This document shows positions 35,544 to 48,100 of a stretch of DNA of 64,000 nt, piece by piece. The stretch is from Heterotrichella gracilis (taxonomy: Eukaryota > Sar > Xanthophyceae > Tribonematales > Xanthonemataceae). Made by a program: the position numbers and the translations under genes. How positions within the stretch are numbered: the first letter of the stretch is position 1; the number at the start of each line of letters is the position of its first letter. The notes beneath the pieces are model-generated. The model was not told the DNA's origin, searched no databases, and worked only from the letters and a program-made list of their open reading frames with translations. The stretch spans positions 124,001 through 188,000 of the forward strand of contig JAULBX010025497.1 of NCBI GenBank assembly GCA_032358255.1, read 5' to 3'.

Positions 35544-38500
35544 TCATGGCGCCAGCACTTCAGGGTCCAAAATCCTGGACTTCACATACTGCTGTGGGCA
35601 TTGGGGCTCCACCTGATCCAACCAGGGGTAGTGAGACAGCACCTGCGCCCTGTCACCCACATGCGGCACGCCAAACAGATCCAGCGCATGCTCTCCCGTC
35701 ACGCACCAGGCGCCTTGGGTGGGCTCAGGCTTGTAGGTGAGCAGCGCAGCATATGCTCGCAGCACGTCCCGCAAGTACAGCTTCACATCGGCCATGCGCA
35801 GGTGGTCACGCACAAACTGCACAATGGGTCATATTGTCAGCTGTCTCAGACGCGGCGAGTGCACATGGGTACGCAGATACTCATTGTTGGGACCAGCTGC
35901 ACTGGTGGCCAAATGGATCTACAATTTACTGTGACAGCTTGCAAGCTCATGAGAATGATATGCTAAGTAACCAGTATCTGCACCCCGGGTCACTGAGTCT
36001 GCAGTGGGAGCACTGCTACCAGCCAACCGGCCCAGAATATATGTACAGCATTAAAGCATAATACAGTCACCAGCAGCTGTCCTGCCTGCACCCTGATGGC
36101 CACGGCAGATCACAGCGATTGAAGCCTTACCATGCGCTTTGCCAAGTAAACAATTATATTCATAATGGAATAAACGATCCATAAAAGAGAAAACAGTAAT
36201 GTGACAATGAAAAAGTTATCTCCATGGTGGCACAATGAGATGCGTATGCTGCGTGTCTGGAAAGCTCACAATTTTAGCGCTACGCGCGTCATCCCGATTT
36301 AAATCTCCATGTCATGGCATGATAAATATTAGTCATCATGTTGATTAGAAGAATTGTAACCCACTTGTGGCAAAGCGGGTCCATTCAGTCCCTTACCTTT
36401 CCGCTCTGCTCAGCAATGTACCATGGGTCAATGTCTGCCATGTGTATTGCATGCCCTTCTTCTGGGGGCTGCTGGGCGCCACTGCTGGCAGACCCTTCTA
36501 GGGTTTTGTTATGATGTTGCGCCTTGGGCCCTCCTTCCCTGTTTGGCTTTGTGGCTGATGTACTCCCCAAAGATTGCCCTCTGTCAATGACGGCATTCAG
36601 CACAATCACCTGCGCAGGTAAATGGCACCATTCATTGCAGTTGGATGAATGCAATTGATGGTCAGACGCGGCGCTTAGATAGCAGTAGGGATATCAAATA
36701 GTGCATGCACAGGATCCGGAATTTTCTCCTCTAAGACTGCAGAATGGCAGTAAAATCTGATGACATGTGTGCCACCCAGAAAGAATGTACACTGGAAACA
36801 ATCCAATACATTCTGCCTGGTAGGTTGCGCCGTGTCCTCATGCAAAGCATTTCAACAACTGTGCAGTGGTTTCCTTCCAATTTCAACCCCCCAGTCCGAC
36901 TTGTGCTCACCTTGTCCACCATGTCTATGCACAGATCCGATGTGTTCAGTGGAATATAATGCTCCCCTGGCCGCAGCGCCCTGTGATAGAACTCGTGGTG
37001 CCCCACATAGGCAGCCAGCATCACCGATCCGCAGCTCAGCTTGTGCTTGAAGTTGGTCACAAAGGCATCTGCGTGGATGAACACAGGGAACCTGCGTGCA
37101 CGCCATCAAATGAATTTGACACTGATTATATGTTGATTAAATGCTAAGTGGAAGCATCCCTAACATTGCAATTACTAACAGGTAAAATGTTTGCATCACT
37201 TGTTTAAATTTTTGTCCCTTTTTCCCGCTGGAAATGGTGCCTCGCGCAGCAAGAATGCCACACTATGGTTACTGGTTGACTATTGTGTTCCCCATCCTGT
37301 ACCAGTGCAACTGCGCTAGGTACATATCGCACTTGCCTGCACATGCCGGCAATGCCACGACAGCCGCTGATCTACATATGCCATAAAAACTAGTTGTTAC
37401 CTGAAGCTGCAGCCGTCTCGCAAGCCGTACTGCGACCACCACACTGTGATGCGCCCGGCATCCTCCTCGCGCCCCACCTCTTTCAATCGGTCAGGACACT
37501 TGGTGTATTGGCGCCTGCAGATAATAATTACGGGGCCAGCAGTGATCCCCAGGGTTGTCACACCACACTTTGACAATTGAACAGCCACGCAACCGCAGCA
37601 TGGTTGGTTCTCAATCTGCTATTTAGAAGAAGCAACGCACATGCACTGCAGTGTGCCTACATAATGCATGCATGTGGTACCCGGTGTGCTGTCAGAACCA
37701 TGTCATGATGCATCACATGAATGCGCACATCCAAGCCATGCAAATGACCGAGTCATGTGTACATGCACGGCGCTTGTTTGGGCCAAGCGCATTATAAAGC
37801 TGTCCCACACTATATGAAATACTACCAGAATAAAGTTGACCAAAACTATAGGTTAAAAATAGTATACATTCTTTTAAACTCGTTCTTGCGCCTAAACTAC
37901 AACTACCAATTCAAATTTGCAAATTGTGTAACCTGTTCGAGTTGAATGAGGAACCAACTGCCCCCCCCCGCACCTGGTTGAGTCCCTGCCATCGCCCGAC
38001 GCCCGTCCCCGCCACATGGCTCGACTGTCGCGCTTCTCCAGCGCGACATGATCCCAGGACCACGCCAGGGATTCGCGCTGCGCATCCCATCCCCAGATGG
38101 TGCCGTTCTCATCCCCAAGCAGCCACAGCTCGTTTCCCCAGTAGGAGTAGTCGGGAAAGGGAATGTCTGTGAAGCCCTTGAGGCCCGCATAGGCAAACAT
38201 GGGGGGGGCAGGACGGGAAGTTGTTCCCCCAAACAGGTTCCAGCTGCTGCTCTGGACTAGGATGGGGGTGTCTGCCACACATGGGAAGTCGCCTGTGTGG
38301 ACAACAGCATCCAGGTCTGGCACCTGCACGCGCAACATTTGCACAGATGGGTTGCTCAAAAGACCCTGAGGGTGTTACTGCTGTAGCTGGGCGGGGAGCC
38401 TCAGGCTTTTATTGCCATGCCAGTGACTACCCACTACAAAGCCCCGGCCAGCCGCCAATCACTGAATGCATACCATTGAATGCGCGCATTGTACCTGTGT

Positions 38501-40146
38501 ACCTCTATTTTTTGACACGCCATCGTTGCATTGTCACAAATGGCATTACAGATATTGTGCGTGCGCGACATTTAACATCACTGAATGCAATAATTTATAG
38601 CTCAAGAATTTTATATTCCTCACCATTTTATATTGCTCAAATGCCCCACGACAGTACAAATTACAATGCACTGCAGGCCGAGCATTTGTGCAGTGTTACT
38701 GAAAAGTGCATCCAAACATACTTGCCTGGCCTGGGAAGGAGTGCAGGATGTCCAATAGCGCCAGCACCACATACTGGATCCGCCCTTTAGAACCTGCCCA
38801 ATCTGTGGGTTCACAGGCACGTGGTCAGGTCACATTGACAAGCATCAATGATATCAGGAGGGCATAGCTTGTCACAAAGATATCAGGAGGGCATAGCTTA
38901 ACCGCGCGACAACTGCTAGATCCAGGACAAGATATCTGTGCATCCCTTCGACACTCCTTCCACCACTACATCCCTATGGAGATCCCATATGCTTGGTGTG
39001 CAAACATTTTGCAAACCGGCCATTGTAGAAACACAAAGACATCCCATTTGGTAGCAAAGTTTAAGCATCCTGGTACCTACTGCGCGAGGAAAGACACTCA
39101 CCTGGACCTATCCCTGCTGCATAGAAGCCATCAGGAGGCGGGTCAGGCAGGTCAGTGTACAGCACACCATCAATGATCTGGAACCTCATGCGCACGCCAG
39201 AGCAGGGCGGGTGCGCAGCTGCAGCGTCCACCAGTGCCTGCGGATGTTCCAAAGATTGCAGGGTGAACTTGGACCCTGCAGGCTGTCTTGCAAGGTATCC
39301 ACAGTGCAGTGCTTGGAACACAGGATCAATATTTTGTGATATGAGATAGCTTGTGACAGCTGTGATCCAGATACCCCATGACGCACAACTGCCCAGACTC
39401 TAAACCCTAAACCCTAAACCCACAGCAGGGTACAATATATCACTTTACAGGGTACTCTGCTGTACAAGGAAGTGAATTCACCAAACTGGCAAATAAATCA
39501 ATCCAGAACCGTGCAGTGACTAGCATGCTGCCCACAATTGCCCACTCCCTGAGCTTCATGTATGCATGCATGCGCATAGCGCACCCTTGCGTAATATTTT
39601 CTCATACAGCACTTGTCCCCAGCAATTGGCACTGCCCAGATTGAATCTCACCTTGGTGATACCCGTAGCTTGCCACTTGGCCAGGTCTTCCCTGATCCAC
39701 TGCGCATAGAAAGACTCCAGATGAAGTTCGCTGAGGTCAGGCACACTCGCATGACCCTTATCCCGCAGCCCTGTCGCCCTGCCTTGGTTCCCCGGGACTA
39801 GCAGTGGGACACCATGTAGCGCGCTCCCTGATGTCAAATTTGCATCCAGGCTGGTTCTGCAGCAGGTGCCACCAGTGTCTGTAGCTGGTTCTGTCACAGC
39901 TGTGCTGTTACTAAGCCACCTCATGGGCCTGCTGGTTTTGCCAAAGGGTATGGTGCGCAGGTCTGTCGCCTGGAGGTAGAGCGCACCCAGGATGGTGAGG
40001 CTGAGGGCCACAAGGACCCCAGCTGCAGCAATGGCTTTGGCACCTCGTCGCGGCATCATGGGGCGCTCAGTGGACAAGGGCTGGGCGCGCCACGGCTGCT
40101 TGGCTGCACTATGATTACCAAGGCTTGGCCGAACAGTCACTGACAA
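35544..40146 (-). CDS. GT90/CAP10-type glycosyltransferase (POGLUT/KDELC-like), type II membrane protein
   Basis: Eight exons on the complement (40146-39585, 39359-39102, 38793-38726, 38323-37974, 37514-37401, 37091-36911, 36609-36397, 35816-35544) give 672 residues. A signal anchor lies at residues about 38-58 (AIAAAGVLVALSLTILGALY). The lumenal region carries the GT90 order of blocks: RFQIIDGVLYTD; VPDLDAVVHTGDFPC; FTDIPFPDYSYWG; WDAQRESLAWSWD; AMWRGRASGDGRDSTR; and a C-terminal KHKLSCGSVMLAAY...HYIPLNTSDL, resembling 'KyLLasGSlVLk...Y.heff...L.P..HYvP'. The family transfers Xyl or Glc to glycans or proteins in the ER/Golgi. Intron 3 has a GC donor (CAG|GCAAGT at 38725). Exon 7 contains a low-complexity insert inside the domain. 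The acceptor substrate is unknown. Confidence 0.85.
38850..38899. repeat. Two-copy 21-bp direct repeat
   Basis: GATATCAGGAGGGCATAGCT occurs at 38850 and again at 38879 (period 29 bp) in the intron between exons 2 and 3 of the GT90 gene. Confidence 0.8.
39399..39421. repeat. Interstitial telomere-like tract
   Basis: Three consecutive CCCTAAA-type units lie in the first intron of the GT90 gene (plus-strand orientation CCCTAAA). Confidence 0.85.
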
Positions 40147-41910
40147 GGCCCTAAGCTGCTTACTCAGCCAGTGCCACTGCCCTGCGGCTGCGTTGCGCCA
40201 GTGCCACTTCGGCTGCCCTGCGCTATCATTGATAATTCATGGCTGTACCAAGTAAGCTAGGCATCATCTGATGATTCACGAGCCTCATATAGAATGCCAT
40301 TACTCAATGGCTGCGCTAGCTACTGGTATCATACAGCAAGTGATTGGCAGCGGGCTGAGGAGCGGCCTGTCTTCAACTTGACAACTGAGTTGGCGGGTTG
40401 ACAGGCAGCTGAAGTGGAACTTCCTGATGAGGGGCAGGGCACTGGGCTCAGGCTGGAAGAGAGATGCTGTGAAGACCCACAGTGACTGTTGAACTCTTCA
40501 GTGAGACCGTCTCTCCTCTCAGAGTGGCAGTGCCTTGGAGGTGAGGATTCCAATATGTCCTGACTCTGCCAAAGCCTCTGCCAGCTGAGCTTCAGTGAAG
40601 CCTTCAAGAGCAGCTGGCAGCTTGCCTGGGGCCTGCTTGGAACAGGCCCACGGTGCTATCCTCCAGTGACTGCCAGTGGCTCCCGGCCCGGGGTAGTGAC
40701 CCCACTATCCGTGACTCACTCAGTGGTGGTACTCAGTAGGTCACCAAGTCACTTGGGTAAGCATGCCTGGGCTGGACGCAAGTTTGCGATGGAAACATCA
40801 TATATATAGTAGCGGCAGACTTGAAGGTCCCCCCTGACGTCCCGGACTATGATATATTGCCGCAACCTAGTACTACCAACGCCCCGGGCCAGCCTAAGGC
40901 CATATACTGCTTCGGAACAACAGTTGCCAACAAACCAGTAGACACCATGCCTAGAAGGTTGCAGAGCACGACTTTTTTCAGCCATGTATGCATCTATTGC
41001 ACGGAGGTTTTGACCTCGGCGCGGGCGAGCAATTTCATGTGTCACACGACCGTCCATGTGGGGACCGAGTAAAAAAACAAAAATTATATCATCCCAATTT
41101 ACAGTCCCAATCTGGCCCCAGGTTTTCAAGTGGTGGGCGCTATGCTGCGACCCTATAGGTCTGGAGACCTACAAAACAACGGCCCTGGAGGGTGCACAAC
41201 AGTTGCAAACACTTCCACCCAATGGCATTCCTTCTAATTCACACATGCAAGATATGATGCAATGCTTTGTTATACCAATGCACTCAACATTGTTGTCAAC
41301 AGTCGCAGGCACGGCATGCGTGACACAGTAAAACTGCATGCGTGCAGTAAATGATATTGAAATGCCTGCACACCACTTGCATTCAATTTGATGCTGACAA
41401 CAATGCTAGGCTAAGCCCACCTACACAACAACTGCAAGACACATTTGTGACCCATTGGTATGTAGCGGGACTGCGCGTCCCACAAATCTCCCACTAACCT
41501 CCTGCTAGTAAGCCAGGGATACTGCTATTGAATGAACACCTGGGGACAAGGCGGGTGATGAATATATGTTGAAAATGGTGAGTGTCCACCAGTGGATAAG
41601 ACTGGATCATTCTGCGGTCACAAATGAATGCTCGACCCACGTCAAGCATGGCAGTGCCTGTAGATGCCCTTGGTTGCCTATTTACTACGCACAAATGGAC
41701 TGATTCCAGCACAAATAGAAATTGTGTATGTACCTCCCCAGGTACCTCCCGTGACTTTGCAAACCATGGCTTCAAGCTTGCCATCCATAACAATGTTCCT
41801 GCCATCCTGATCCATGTCATGTTGCTGCTATCCTGATCCGCCTACATATCTGTACTGCGTTCATCTCCTTGCAGCCTCGGTGTCCTACACGCCTGTGCAA
41901 GTGGCATGAC
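40147..41910. other. Intergenic region
   Basis: This 1.76-kb region lies between the GT90 start and the stop of the next minus-strand gene. Several short open frames are present on both strands, none with recognisable protein character. Confidence 0.5.
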
Positions 41911-44240
41911 TCAGGAGGTGACAGCGGTGCCGTTTGGCCGCTGCACACCCGAGCTAATAGCTGCCGCTTTTGAGGACTGTCCCACCTCCCCTGGTTTGTT
42001 CACCAGAATGTCATCTGCATGCAGCCTTGCGTTTCTGATGGCCTCTGTCTGCTGGGTCAGCACGCTGAGGAAGGCCTGCGAGGTGGCAAGGATCTGCTGG
42101 TAGCCGGCCTCCACGTCCTTCACGATCCTGTCGTACTCAGCCTTGCTGGCTTTCTGCACGGGCACCACAAAAAATATCTGAATCTTGATGCACATGGTAC
42201 AAAGTAATGTGCTGCCTGAGACATGTGGGGTGAGGCTTGTTGCGTTGCAACTGCCGCAGGCTGATGCACGCCTGCTTGGGGTCTGCAGTCAGGTACAGTG
42301 TGGACCAATCGGTAAGATACGTAAATAAATATATAATTAAGACCACATAAAAAATCAACATTTTACGCAGCCAGTGCATGAATTTGCGAATTGATTGAGT
42401 GGGGGGTAGAAAAGCGAATGGCATGTACACAAAATGCTGTTACTGTAGCGCTGGATTGTGCAACACCCTACCTTCTTTGCAATGCTCTCATCGATGTTGC
42501 CCAAGCCCGCTCTCTGCTGCTGTATCCGCATCTTCAGGTCTTCAATTTGCTGCTCCATCCCCTGGATGTTTGACTGCACACTCTGCTTGTATGCCTCATC
42601 CCGCTGGACATGCGCATCCAGAGCAGCGCTCTGCTGCCTGATATCATCAATGTCTGCAGACGATAGTAGTTGGTTAGTTGGTGCTTGATTGCAGGATACT
42701 CTGCTATGCAAACTGCAATCCGTCAGTTGCGATACTGCAAACAAACGAGGATGCGCAAGAATCCAGACACAGGCTCACACAAGGACATGTGAGAACCTAT
42801 GCAGTATATGTACGGATAATATGATCAGGTCCACGTAGCCAGATATATATATATAAAAGAGAAGGGCTGCGGTTACTTACATGTCATGATGTTGTTGGCA
42901 TGATCTGCCACAGACGTCCCTGATGCCACCATGTGGTCCAGATGCACCTGCAGCTGCTGCTTGGCCTCACCAAACACCGCCTTGTCCCGCCACGCAGACC
43001 CCTTGGTGTCGGCCTTGTATGGGCCTTGCGCATGCCCATTGTCCTTCACTCCCCCTTGCTCCTTGGTGGCCTTGGCAACAGCGCTGTACGACTGCCCCTG
43101 GCTCTGGCCACCATGCCCGTTCTGGTACCCTCCCTCACGGTATCCACCCTGCTGCCCCGCGTGCCCGTTGTAGTACCCATTGTTGTTGTAGTAGTTCCCA
43201 TCATACCCGTTCTGATACCCGTTGCTGTACCCGTTGTGGTAGCTCTGGTTGTACACCCTGTAGTCCCTGGACTCCCTGGGGTTGACCCCATTGGACACTG
43301 CGTCTGCCCTTCCCCTGTTGGGAGTGCTTTCCCTGCTGTAGCCTTGCCCACGTGCAGGAGCACTGCCATTCACTGCTGCAGGGGCCTGACCAAGATCTTT
43401 GGCCTTGTGGGGCTGGTATTCCGCCTGCTTCGTCGGTACAAGCCCTGGCGGCAGGTTCTCCTTGGGTGCCGCGGGCTGTGCAGCCTTGGGTGCAGGTGGC
43501 TGTGGGGCAGTTTGAGACTGCGAGGCAGCGGGTTGTGGTGCAGAAGGTGGTTCCTTCTGCTTCTTGGCGCCTGCACTGGCTGCAAGAAATTGCTCTGGAG
43601 CCTTGGCCACAGCCGCCTTGGTGGTGGGATCGGTGGCCTTGCTTGGCGGTCCCTTGCTGGGAGCGGGTGCAGCAGCCGGTGCCTTTGCCCCAGAGGGCTG
43701 AGGGGTGGCTTCCACAGCATGCTTCTTGGCAGGAGAAGAGGACTTTGCAGGCTTCTGGGTTGCCCCGTCAGCTGGTGTGCCCTTCTCCGGGCTCTCCTTG
43801 CTAAGTTCGGACGCCACTTCCTGAAGTAACACCAGAACGTGTCAGAAATATGTTGCAAGGGGAACCTAGCGGGGCTTCTGGCATCTGCAAGAACGTGCGC
43901 ATGCCGTGGCGGAGGGTGTGAGAGCCTCTTGCAAAAGGGGGTTGAATGGAGCAGTAACTGCTACACCGATACTCCGGGGAGAAACATGCTCTCTTGGTAC
44001 GCAAAAAAATCCCAATTGCTGTGAAGAGGCGTGATTACCAGGCATCATGACGTTGCCCCCGGGCATGGGCCATGCCCACATGTGGCTCAGAATGTCTAGT
44101 TCTAAGAGCCATACCTTTGCTTCGCTGGGAGTTGCTGCTGCCTTGCTCTCCTTCACCTGAAACCTTCGCTGGCGTGGATCACGTTGTTCGAGTACCTCGG
44201 TGGCCTTCGTGGTGGTCATCTTGCCAGCAACTGGCTGCAT
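41911..44240 (-). CDS. Coiled-coil protein with Pro/Ala-rich and Tyr/Asn/Gly-rich low-complexity region
   Basis: Exons on the complement (44240-44115, 43820-42881, 42653-42472, 42153-41911) join with phases 0, 1, 0 to give 496 residues. The start is uncertain; the same frame has ATGs at 44336, 44240 and 44219. After a charged head (RDPRQRRFQVKESKAAATPS) comes about 170 residues of Lys/Ala/Pro/Gln low complexity, then a Tyr-Asn-Gly tract (NGYSNGYQNGYDGNYYNNNG) of prion-like composition. The C-terminal about 190 residues are predicted helical and rich in Gln/Glu/Lys (LDAHVQRDEAYKQSVQSN, MEQQIEDLKMRIQQQ), typical of a coiled coil. I do not recognise a family. Such architecture is common in condensate-forming or scaffold proteins, which is inference only. 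Confidence 0.7.
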
Positions 44241-45167
44241 CGGTGAGGGCACGATAGGCACAACCTTGCAAACCGTCGCGAACTGCACCCGAATGGTTAC
44301 CTTGTCATTGCTATAGCACTTTGTCGTTTCCTGCAAACTCGAACACCTTGAAGCGAACCGTCAAGCGGTGGAAATGGGGCACAAGGGAAAGATAATACTA
44401 TCTGAAGGGTTTCGGAACTCGGTGTTTCGGAGCAATTATGCATGCATCGCATGCATGCTAAAAAAACAGGCGCACCAGTGGTTGTAGGAAAACAACAAAG
44501 TGTCTTGTGGTTCTTTGTATACTTGTTCTACGGGTAGCAAGTCCTCTGTATCGTCTTGTTGCAAAAACAGCACGTCAAGAAGTGGGCGCCTGGCAGCACA
44601 CAAAAGCAACTGCGTCCTGCCAAAACTTGAACAGTTTACCTGCGACACAGGTAGGTACTGTAAGTCGGGTATCGTGACAGTAAAAGTTTTGCTACTGTTG
44701 CTGCTTTGTGAACATAGTACTAATATGCCTAGATGTTCCTTGTTAAGAGTTGCCCGTGGCCATGACTCACCAGCATTGATGGCAACTAATTGCAGGCCGA
44801 TCCTCACCCCCCAGGTGCTGATATGAAGCAAACAACGTCCACAACCTTGAGACCTCGTCCCACTGGGACCCTCGCTGCCCGGCGTGCCTTGATACCTCGC
44901 CTGACCCGCCTGGTACGCTTGCAGTTTTTAGCATTTTGTCCGTGACTGGTGAAGTGCACTGGTTTGCTTCAGCCAGTGTTCTGTTACCTATATGTACCTT
45001 CTTATCCCACGTTTCTTAGCGTTGGATGCTGGGGAACTGCTACTTTTGAAATAAATAATAAAGTTGCCAACGTAGAACACTACGAGTGTGTGAGCTCACA
45101 GCCTCACTGACCACCTTCAGAAACAGGCATACGAACGGACAGCCACCTATCCCCTATATTATCACAT
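44241..45167. promoter_or_regulatory. Divergent intergenic region
   Basis: Starts of the coiled-coil gene (minus) and the OPR/FASTK-like gene (plus) are about 930 bp apart. A minus-strand frame open across 44436-44831 has mildly protein-like content (FGRTQLLLCAARRPLLDVLF) but no splice context. Overlapping TGCATGCA motifs lie at 44438-44459. Confidence 0.4.
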
Positions 45168-48100
45168 ATGAGGTTCAAACTTCACGCAAGGGCAATGTAT
45201 ACACTTCCTCTCCTGTTTATGCAGGGGCCTTTGGTTGTCAGGGCCTACCGAGAGGACCAGTCAGGTTACCGCCACGCCTCCTCCTATGAGGAGCGGGTGA
45301 CTACTGCACGCAAGAAGTATGCACTTTATAAGCAACTTAAGGACCAGGGGCAATCCGTGCCAGTCAGGCCTCCAGCCAACCATGCTGCACAACCCATGGA
45401 CCAGCAGCGTGACAGCAACTGGCGGGAAACAAGGACTGCACCATCCGCTGCTACCACCGGTGCAGGGCAGCAGGATGCAGCTGCAGCCTCACAGTCAGAC
45501 TCTGCGCAGCACCATGTTAAAGGTGTCCAAGCAAAGCCCATGGTCCAGCAGCCTTTCAGCAATCCCCGGAAAGCACCAAGGGCACCCCCAGTAGGCGCGC
45601 CGCAGCAGGGCGCACATGCAGCTGTAATCCCACAGGCGGACATTGTCAAGCAGGAGAATGTTCATCGCATGACGGCGGCAAAATCCAAGAGCCAGCAGCC
45701 TGCCAGCAACAGCGAGAAGACAGTAATTGCACCACCGGCACGTTTGGCGCAGCGGAACGCACATGCACCTGCAACCCCACCACCAGGCTCTGTCCAGGAG
45801 GATAGTGTTCAACGCATGAGAGCAAAATCCAACAGCCCGCAGCCTGCCAGCAACCGCCAAAAGACAAGAATTGCACCACCGGCACGTGCGGCGCCCACAC
45901 AGCCAGGCTCTATCAAACAGCACCACGTCGAACGCATTCAATCCAGCCAACGGCGTCCGGCGCCTGATCAGCCAGCCATCAGCTCTGAAGGGCGCAGTCA
46001 GTTCCCTGTATCAAGTTCTTCAGGCACAGGCCAAGCCACCCGGCGCCAACCGCGCACACGCAAGGGAGGCAACCAGGATACAGATGCGCCTGCCAGGAAC
46101 AAAGAGTTCAGGTCCCACAGGCGGAGCCCTGTGGATGATGCCAGCCAGCGCCGGGCGCATCACCTGGCTCCTGAATCACCACAGGGTGACATGCCGCCAC
46201 CCCATGTGACTGGCCTGGCCAACACAGACATCGACGCTGGAAGGGCCCCTGGCACCCTCACCAACCATCGCTCCCAGGGCAACGAGACCACGACGCCAAG
46301 CACTGATGAGAACCCACCAACTCCAGGCGCTAGCGCTCAGGCAGATTCTCCCGTGGTGGCCAGCGCAGCGGAGGTTGGTGTCCTTCATGAGCCCACAACG
46401 GCACCTATTCCCGCTGCAGATGTGGCCGTGCAGCCAGGGGCTGAACTTCTGTCCGACTCCAGGCTCGTTGGCAAGCCAGCCCCCTTCTTTCAGCAGCGAA
46501 AGGAGCATTTGCATGCGCAGGTATGTGCTTGGACCCATTTTCAGTGAGTCCCACTTGCCTGTTGAATTGTATGAACCCATACAATACATCAAGATACCAT
46601 GTACAATACCGCATGGGGCGCGCTAGCATGTCCCAAGAGGCATGCAATTCATCCATCTGCTTTGGCCAAGACGTTTCCTGGTAAAAGCGCGCTTTGTGGC
46701 TGGCTATGCTGCCTTTTGATGATCATGGTAAACGTGACAACAGGGTATAAGCCCATTGAAAGGTAGCATGCTGTGGTTTTACCATCTGATTGTGCAATTC
46801 TTTGCTCAATATTGCCCTATCTGCTGCTGCAGCAGTCTTCAGGGACCTCGCTGGGTCTGCGCGCACCACCTCGCCACGAGGTCACTGGCCCTGCCAAGCC
46901 GCCGGGGAGGGCACAAGGGCAGTCGGCATCCCAAGAAAAGACCCTGTCTGTGGCTCCAGCAGCCACTGTGGGTGCGGCGCGCTCATCACCTGGTGCCACC
47001 CTGGCTGCCCTTGCTGATGCCTACACCCACATGGCGCCTCCTGAGCAGCTTCAGGCCAGGCAGAGGCTGCTGGGCAGCGCTGTGCTTAACACACTGGTGA
47101 TCGAGGTAACAAAATGACTCCTGCATTGCACAGTGCAGCCTGGCTGCGAGCCATGCTTGGCATATGCATACATAGATCCAGGCATGGGTGTACAGATGGA
47201 ATTAAATTTGTTGGATGGAGCTTGAAAGATGGGATTGCAACATCTTTGTGTTACCCCTTTGTGTTGCCATGGCATACCAGCTGGCGCTTTGTGCTACCAT
47301 TGAACTGGGGAGCACGCTTTCTATCATGCAGTGTATCATCCAGCCAGATGCATGTGGCCACTGGCAGCATCCATGTGTGACCTAGGGCTGTGGATACGGC
47401 CAGCTGCGCCAACATCTGCCCAACAATTTCTGCACTTATAAACCAGTGCATTGTTGCAATTACATGCATTTGACACAGCGTGCGCGTGCAGGCCTACAGC
47501 ACGGAGGAGATGGTGTCCTGCCTCCACTCCCTTGCCCGCATGGACCTCAACCACCCGCAGCACCCCACAGTGACCCGCATCGTGGACGCCGCCATCCGCC
47601 AGCTGCACCCACACGACCTCCACCCCCTGCCTGCTGGCCAAGTGGCAACGCTGCTGTGGTCACTGGCCCACCTGGACTACCACACCCTGCCATCACGGGC
47701 GGCGAGCGAGGTGCACGTGTACTTTGACCAGCCTCAGCTCATACCGCTCGCCCCCTCACAGGTATGATGGAATAACAGAATAATGATGAGAAGCCTGCCG
47801 CAGTGCAACGACCACCCCTCGCAGGTGCTGCTGGCTAGCCATGGCTGTCGTCCTGGGTTGGTGTTGCTTCCCTTGCTTGTCTTCTGGGCGCGTGTCCCTT
47901 GCCCCTTGCCAGGATTTATTTAGAGCTTTTAGCTCGTTGTGTGCCGCCCTATGTGGGGCCATTTTGTTTCCCCCTTTGTTTCTTTCCAATAAAACGCCAT
48001 TGCTTCATCTCAACTTAAATTCTGTTCCCCAGGTGCTGCTGGCGCCTGCTGCACGGCGCGCAGCAGAGGCCGCACATGCGCTCCAGCCCAGCGAGGTTGC

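Noticed and set aside
42933-43829. Plus-strand open frame of about 298 residues opposite the coiled-coil gene
   Set aside because: Its composition (Leu/Val/Trp/Arg runs) is the complement of the Pro/Ala/Gln-rich minus-strand protein. Only the minus frame connects through splice sites to coiled-coil exons.
44436-44831. Minus-strand open frame of 131 residues upstream of the coiled-coil gene
   Set aside because: It contains some protein-like words but no splice link and no recognisable family, and lies in a divergent promoter region.
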